From assembly GCA_038145245.1 (NCBI GenBank), contig JAYQPI010000029.1:1-11684 (forward strand): a stretch of 11,684 nucleotides of DNA, written 5' to 3'. The translations under genes were made by a program, and so were the position numbers. Source of the DNA: Fontibacterium sp038145245. GTDB taxonomy: Bacteria > Pseudomonadota > Alphaproteobacteria > Pelagibacterales > Pelagibacteraceae. Below are positions 7,567-11,684 of this stretch, piece after piece (within the stretch, counting starts at the first letter, position 1; every line of letters starts with the position of its first letter). A model generated the notes under the pieces. That model made no database searches. It was given only the letters and a program-made list of their open reading frames with translations, and had not been told where the DNA came from.

Positions 7567-10500
7567 ATGAGTCTCAAAGATATTACTTTTAATCACTTTA
7601 AAATTCATACTCAGTACTCAATTTGCGAAGGTGCAGTTAAAATTGAAGAATTAGCAAAATATGCAAAACTTTCAAAATTTTTATCTCTTGGAATATCTGA
7701 CTCTTACAATTTAAGTGGAGCTTTAGAGTTTTCAGAAGAATTATCAAAAGTTGGAGTTCATCCAATAATTGGAACTCAACTTAATATAAAAACTGACAAT
7801 ATTATTGGTAAAATTTCACTGATTGCAAAAAATGAGGATGGCTATAAAAATTTATTAAAACTTTCCTCTAAGTCCTATTTAGATATTAATGAAACAGATG
7901 CGCCTCATTGCACAATTAAAGATTTGCTAGATTACAGCAGTGGGCTTTTTATTTTATTGGGTGGAAAACATACTTTAACATCTCAACTTATTCTTAATAA
8001 TCAAGATAAGATATTTTTAAATAATGTAAGTAAATTAAAGTCCGCATTTAAAGATAGTTTATTTTTTGAAATACAGCGACATAATGAGGTCAATGAAGAC
8101 AGAATAGAAAATTTTTTAATTAGTACTTCTAAATCTTTAAAAGTTCCTATTATAGCTTCACAAGAAGTATTTTATATTCATCAAGATATGTATGAGGCTC
8201 ATGATGCATATATTTGTATTGGCCAAAAAGCTTATGTAGAGGATAAAAATCGAATTAGCTATTCAGACCAACATTATCTTAAAAGCAACGAAGAAATGCT
8301 TAAATTATTTGCTGATTTACCAGATGCTTTAGAAAATAATCATAATTTAAAATACCAATGTCTATATCGACCACTACCAAACAAACCCTTACTTCCAAAC
8401 TTTATCACTACTTCTTCAATTGAGAAAAATATTGATTCTGTACTTCAAGAATTAGCTCATAAGGGATTAGAGATAAGATTAAAGGAAGTTATTTTGAAAA
8501 ATATTACTGACCCTAAGCAAATTGAAGCAACTAAAAAGATTTATGTAGATAGATTAAACTACGAAGTAAAAATGATTAGCCAGATGAAATTTTCTGGTTA
8601 CTTTTTAATTGTCTCTGATTATATTTTATGGGCTAAAAATAATAATATTCCTGTAGGACCCGGAAGAGGATCTGGAGCAGGATCTTTAGTTGCTTGGGCG
8701 TTATCTATCACTGAACTAGATCCAATTAAATTTGGACTAATCTTTGAGCGTTTTTTAAATCCAGATCGAATTTCAATTCCAGATTTTGATATAGATTTTT
8801 GTCAGGAAGATAGAGACAAAGTAATTAATTATGTGAAAAACAAATATAAAGGTGGAGTTGCACAAATTATTACATTTGGAAAACTTCAAGCTAGAATGGC
8901 AATCCGAGATATTGGTCGTGTGATTGGTTTACCTTATAGCGTTGTAGACTCTCTTTCAAAAATGATCCCTTTTGATCCTTCGCGACCTCTTTCATTACAA
9001 GAGTCCGTTGCACTTGAGCCAAGAATTCAAGAGGCTCAAAAAAATGATCTTAAGATCGATAAGTTAATTAAATTAGCAATTAAACTTGAGGGACTTTATA
9101 GAAATATTGCAACTCATGCTGCTGGTATAGTTATTGCAGACAGACAAATTGAAGAAATTGTTCCTTTATATAAAGATTTTGATTCAGAAAATGATATTCC
9201 GGTTACACAATTTGACATGAAGTGGTCTGAGAATGCTGGACTTGTAAAATTTGATTTTTTGGGTCTTAAAACACTAACGGTTATAAAAAAGACTGTTAAT
9301 TCTCTTAAAGATAATAACATTAAAATAAATTTAAAAGACCTTCCTCTTGATGATCCAAAAACTTTTGAACTTTTATGTTCAGGAGAAACAATGGGTGTGT
9401 TCCAGTTAGAAAGCGCAGGAATGAGAGAAGTTTTAAAGCAAATGAAGCCTAATAAATTTGAGGATATCATCGCATTAGTCGCTCTTTTTAGACCAGGTCC
9501 AATGCAGAATATTTCTAAATACAATAATTGTAAGCATGGCGTAGAAAAACCAGATTATCTTCATCCAAAAATAGAGCATATTTTAAAAGAAACCTACGGA
9601 GTTATTATTTATCAAGAACAAGTGATGCAAATAGCTCAATGCCTTTCAGGATTTTCAGCTGGCAAAGCTGATATTTTAAGAAAAGCCATGGGTAAGAAAA
9701 AATCAGCAGAAATGGAAAGGCAGAAAAAAGATTTTATAGAAGGAGCTGTTAAAAATGGAATTACCAAAGATCAAGCTGTTTACATTTTTCAATTAGTTGA
9801 GAAGTTTGCACAGTATGGATTTAATAAAAGTCATGCAGCAGCCTATGCATTAATTGCTTATCAGACAGCTTATTTAAAAACTCACTATCCTTTTTATTTT
9901 ATTGCAGCTTCTATGAATTTAGATTTAGCTAATACGGATAAATTAAATGAGTATTATGAAGAATTAAAACGATTAAAGATAGAGGTGGTGCTTCCATCTA
10001 TTAATGATTCTTTTGCAGATTTTATTGTTAAAGATAATAAAGTTTATTATGCATTAGCAGCAATCAAGGCAGTTGGCTATGAATCAATTAATCAAATAAT
10101 TGATGATAGAAAAAATAAAGGTGAATTTAAATCTTTAGAAGATTTTATTTTAAGAGTTGATTCAAAATTAATTAATAAACTTCAAATGGAAGGTCTTATT
10201 AAATCTGGCGCTTTTGACTGCTTAGAAGGTAATCGTAAATTTTTATTTGATGCCGTGCCTGAAATTATTAAGATTTCTAAAAATTATAATGAAACAAATC
10301 TTTTACAGGATAGTTTATTTGGAAATGATAAGAATAGTAAAATTCCATCTTTAGAAAATTTAATAAATAAAAAAGAATCTTGGAATCAAAATGAAAAAAT
10401 GAAGAATGAATTTGAATCTATAGGTTTTTTTATTAGTGAACACCCACTTTTAAATTATGAAAAAATATTAAAAACTTATAATGTAAAAAAATTTTCTGAT

Positions 10501-10992
10501 ATTTCAGAGAATGATTTAAATAAAGAATTTGTTCTTTCTGGTACTTTAATGGCTATTCAAGAAAAGAAAACGGCAAAAGGCCAGCCATTTGCAATTATTA
10601 AACTAAGTGATCTTAGTCGAATGTATGAACTATTTATTTTTTCAGAAATCTTACTAGGAAATCGTGATAAAATGTTACCAGGAAATTCTTTTTTGATAAA
10701 TATTGTTAAAGAAAAAATGGCTAATGGAACTACAAGATTAACAGTTCGAAAACTAACTGAGATTAATTCAATTAAAGAGGCAAGAATTAATAATGCTGAA
10801 ATTTTTATTAAAAATTTAGAAAGTATTGATGAGTTAAAAGAAATTTTAAAAGATGGAGGTGATACAAAAGTTTTAATTAGAATGAATTCTAAAGATAAAA
10901 ACTACATTTTTAATCTTAAAACTAATAAGTTAATTGATGCCAATATAGTTAGTGTCCTTAATAGTTCAGGTTTTGAATGCAAATTTCACTAG
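7567..10992 (+). CDS. dnaE: DNA polymerase III alpha subunit
   Basis: DnaE is the replicative DNA polymerase subunit. The 1141 residues are full length (E. coli 1160). A PHP domain (about 7-210) opens the protein, but its metal motif is degenerate: HFKIH (10-14) and DSYN (45-48) stand where active PHP domains have HxHxH and DHxN. The polymerase core has GPGRGSGAGS (364-373), the acidic motif PDFDIDF (405-411) and the third aspartate D563 in KFDFLGL, so all three catalytic acids are present. FRPGPMQNIS (641-650) and YGFNKSHAAAYALIAYQTAY (750-769) are further hallmarks. A helix-hairpin-helix region follows (about 828-865), then a sliding-clamp binding motif QDSLF (914-918), an OB fold (about 985-1065) and a C-terminal region that in the family binds tau. 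The gene starts four bases after lolD without a strong Shine-Dalgarno and ends with TAG. It is DnaE1 type, not the DnaE2/ImuC or PolC form. Confidence 0.99.
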   Translation: MSLKDITFNHFKIHTQYSICEGAVKIEELAKYAKLSKFLSLGISDSYNLSGALEFSEELSKVGVHPIIGTQLNIKTDNIIGKISLIAKNEDGYKNLLKLSSKSYLDINETDAPHCTIKDLLDYSSGLFILLGGKHTLTSQLILNNQDKIFLNNVSKLKSAFKDSLFFEIQRHNEVNEDRIENFLISTSKSLKVPIIASQEVFYIHQDMYEAHDAYICIGQKAYVEDKNRISYSDQHYLKSNEEMLKLFADLPDALENNHNLKYQCLYRPLPNKPLLPNFITTSSIEKNIDSVLQELAHKGLEIRLKEVILKNITDPKQIEATKKIYVDRLNYEVKMISQMKFSGYFLIVSDYILWAKNNNIPVGPGRGSGAGSLVAWALSITELDPIKFGLIFERFLNPDRISIPDFDIDFCQEDRDKVINYVKNKYKGGVAQIITFGKLQARMAIRDIGRVIGLPYSVVDSLSKMIPFDPSRPLSLQESVALEPRIQEAQKNDLKIDKLIKLAIKLEGLYRNIATHAAGIVIADRQIEEIVPLYKDFDSENDIPVTQFDMKWSENAGLVKFDFLGLKTLTVIKKTVNSLKDNNIKINLKDLPLDDPKTFELLCSGETMGVFQLESAGMREVLKQMKPNKFEDIIALVALFRPGPMQNISKYNNCKHGVEKPDYLHPKIEHILKETYGVIIYQEQVMQIAQCLSGFSAGKADILRKAMGKKKSAEMERQKKDFIEGAVKNGITKDQAVYIFQLVEKFAQYGFNKSHAAAYALIAYQTAYLKTHYPFYFIAASMNLDLANTDKLNEYYEELKRLKIEVVLPSINDSFADFIVKDNKVYYALAAIKAVGYESINQIIDDRKNKGEFKSLEDFILRVDSKLINKLQMEGLIKSGAFDCLEGNRKFLFDAVPEIIKISKNYNETNLLQDSLFGNDKNSKIPSLENLINKKESWNQNEKMKNEFESIGFFISEHPLLNYEKILKTYNVKKFSDISENDLNKEFVLSGTLMAIQEKKTAKGQPFAIIKLSDLSRMYELFIFSEILLGNRDKMLPGNSFLINIVKEKMANGTTRLTVRKLTEINSIKEARINNAEIFIKNLESIDELKEILKDGGDTKVLIRMNSKDKNYIFNLKTNKLIDANIVSVLNSSGFECKFH

Positions 10993-10999
10993 TATTCAC

Positions 11000-11027
11000 T
11001 TGCGTTTTTTCCAGATTTTAATATAAA
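11000..11027 (+). promoter_or_regulatory. Predicted sigma70-type promoter for rpsB
   Basis: TTGCGT at 11000-11005 (-35) and TATAAA at 11022-11027 (-10) are separated by 16 bases, which would place the transcript start near 11034, just before the structured leader. The position in the only sizeable gap of the window, directly upstream of a ribosomal protein gene, supports it. AT-rich DNA yields such matches by chance, so confidence is moderate. Confidence 0.5.
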
Positions 11028-11031
11028 ACGC
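11002..11031 (+). repeat. Inverted repeat overlapping the rpsB promoter, downstream of dnaE
   Basis: GCGTTTT at 11002-11008 is exactly repeated in reverse complement as AAAACGC at 11025-11031, with a 16-base AT-rich spacer. The arms overlap the predicted -35 and -10 elements. As RNA it would be a weak 7-bp hairpin ten bases after the dnaE stop. There is no T-run after it, so it is a poor intrinsic terminator. It could be an operator, a weak 3' end for the dnaE transcript, or chance. Confidence 0.35.
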
Positions 11032-11040
11032 TAAAAATTC

Positions 11041-11115
11041 GCACACAGTTGTGGGTAGAAATACCCCCCGGTCCAATAAAGGCAGAAACTGTGGTGGAAA
11101 TAACCGGAGAAAAAA
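11041..11115 (+). promoter_or_regulatory. Structured rpsB mRNA leader, probable S2 autoregulatory element
   Basis: This untranslated leader holds 35 G+C in its first 70 bases, against about 25-30% in flanking sequence. Three pairings can be read. Helix P1 is CACAGTT (11044-11050) with AACTGTG (11087-11093), 7 bp. Inside it, hairpin P2 is GGGTA (11053-11057) with TACCC (11062-11066), closed by a GAAA tetraloop of the GNRA class. A crossing pairing joins CCGGT (11068-11072) to ACCGG (11103-11107), giving a pseudoknot whose 3' arm covers the first two bases of the GGAG Shine-Dalgarno. That geometry would let protein or ribosome binding decide access to the start codon. Autoregulation of rpsB by S2 through its leader is established in gammaproteobacteria; the same role here is inference. 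The structure is from hand pairing only, with no covariation tested. Confidence 0.68.
11106..11109 (+). promoter_or_regulatory. rpsB Shine-Dalgarno, inside the pseudoknot arm
   Basis: GGAG lies six bases before the rpsB ATG and is the strongest ribosome binding site in the window. Its two Gs are also the end of ACCGG, which can pair with CCGGT at 11068-11072, so access to it may be controlled by the leader fold. Confidence 0.8.
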
Positions 11116-11684
11116 ATGAACATACCTGCTGCGTCCGTAAAAGAGCTTTTAGAAGCCGGCGTGCATCTAGGTCACAAGACTTTTAGATGGAACCCAAAAA
11201 TGAAGAAGTTTATTTTTGGGGAAAAAAACTCAATCCACATTATTGATTTACTTCAAACAGTAAAATTACTTAATAATGCAATGCTAGAAATGCATAAATG
11301 TGTAGCTTCTGGTGGTAAAATTTTATTCGTTTCAACAAAAAAACAGGCAAGCGAGTTGATTGCAGAAGTTGCTAAGGAAACAGGACAATTCTTTGTTAAT
11401 CATAGATGGCCTGGTGGAATGTTGACTAATTGGAAGACTATTAGCAATTCAATAAGAAGATTAAAAAAACTCACAGAAGAACTTAACAAAGAAAATAAAG
11501 GCTTTACTAAAAAAGAACTTATTAAAATGAGTCTTGAACGAGATAAGTTAAATAGATCGTTAGGTGGAATTGCAGAGATGAAAGGCGTTCCTAATATGCT
11601 ATTTGTTATCGATACAAATATTGAGTCATTAGCAATTGCTGAAGCTAAAAAATTAAAAATTCCAATAGTTGCAGTTGTTGATAG
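11116..11684 (+). CDS. rpsB: 30S ribosomal protein S2, N-terminal part (3' end outside window)
   Basis: S2 is a small-subunit ribosomal protein that binds late, near the head-body junction, and is needed for S1 to associate. The frame is open from the ATG at 11116 to the window end, giving 189 complete codons of a protein usually about 240-260 residues long. Family signatures are LLEAGVHLGHKTFRWNPKM (11-29), FGEKNSIHIIDLLQT (34-48), STKKQASELI (73-82), HRWPGGMLTNWKTI (95-108) and GVPNMLFVIDTN (156-167). The start follows GGAG at six bases and the protein begins directly with the usual N-terminal helix. It has its own promoter and structured leader, so it begins a new transcription unit. In most bacteria tsf (elongation factor Ts) comes next. 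The gene has more G+C and richer codon variety near its start than birA or coaX. Confidence 0.99.
   Translation, partial: MNIPAASVKELLEAGVHLGHKTFRWNPKMKKFIFGEKNSIHIIDLLQTVKLLNNAMLEMHKCVASGGKILFVSTKKQASELIAEVAKETGQFFVNHRWPGGMLTNWKTISNSIRRLKKLTEELNKENKGFTKKELIKMSLERDKLNRSLGGIAEMKGVPNMLFVIDTNIESLAIAEAKKLKIPIVAVVD

Noticed and set aside
9114..9524. Minus-strand open frame of 136 codons inside dnaE
   Set aside because: It is antisense to highly conserved polymerase core sequence and has no independent signal. Length alone is not evidence here.
11002..11040. Rho-independent terminator for dnaE
   Set aside because: The hairpin stem is short and AT-rich, the loop is 16 bases, and the bases after it (TAAAAATTC) are not a T-run.
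1..11684. Mobile element, CRISPR array, tRNA, toxin-antitoxin or defence system
   Set aside because: No direct-repeat arrays, terminal inverted repeats, cloverleaf sequence or transposase/integrase motifs were seen. Coding sequence of recognised core genes covers all but about 130 bases.

Overview
The window is a dense stretch of housekeeping genes, all on the + strand, from an AT-rich, streamlined alphaproteobacterium. The gene order nuoN - birA - coaX - RNase J - DUF1467 protein - proS - lolC - lolD - dnaE - rpsB, the short ProRS without an insertion domain, the presence of RNase J, and the DUF1467 membrane protein are all alphaproteobacterial. The low G+C (about 25-30% in samples I counted, down to about 15% in parts of birA), Lys/Asn/Ile-rich proteins and almost no intergenic DNA suggest a SAR11 (Pelagibacterales)-like genome. 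That placement is inferred from style and gene order; I could not run a phylogeny.

Layout. Positions 1-960 hold the C-terminal two thirds of NuoN, the last subunit gene of the complex I operon. It is followed with no gap by birA (961-1659), coaX (1656-2417), RNase J (2417-4087), a two-helix DUF1467 membrane protein (4091-4342), proS (4342-5664), the lipoprotein-export permease lolC (5666-6889), its ATPase lolD (6882-7562) and the replicative polymerase gene dnaE (7567-10992). Every junction from nuoN to dnaE is an overlap or a gap of 0-4 bases, so the whole run can be read as one co-transcribed, translationally coupled block. Its members serve respiration, cofactor loading (biotin, CoA), RNA decay, tRNA charging, lipoprotein trafficking and DNA replication. 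They share transcription more than they share a pathway, except for lolC/lolD, which form one transporter.

The only real gap is 10993-11115, between dnaE and the truncated rpsB (11116 to the window end). It holds a good sigma70-like promoter, an inverted repeat overlapping that promoter, and a G+C-rich leader (35 of 70 bases at 11041-11110) that folds on paper into a 7-bp helix, a GNRA-capped hairpin and a crossing 5-bp pairing that covers the rpsB Shine-Dalgarno. That leader is the most interesting item here. It looks like a ribosomal-protein autoregulatory element in which S2 would control its own translation.

I found no mobile element, CRISPR array, tRNA, phage gene or unknown multi-gene system. 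Apart from the leader and the uncharacterised DUF1467 protein, the window is ordinary core genome.
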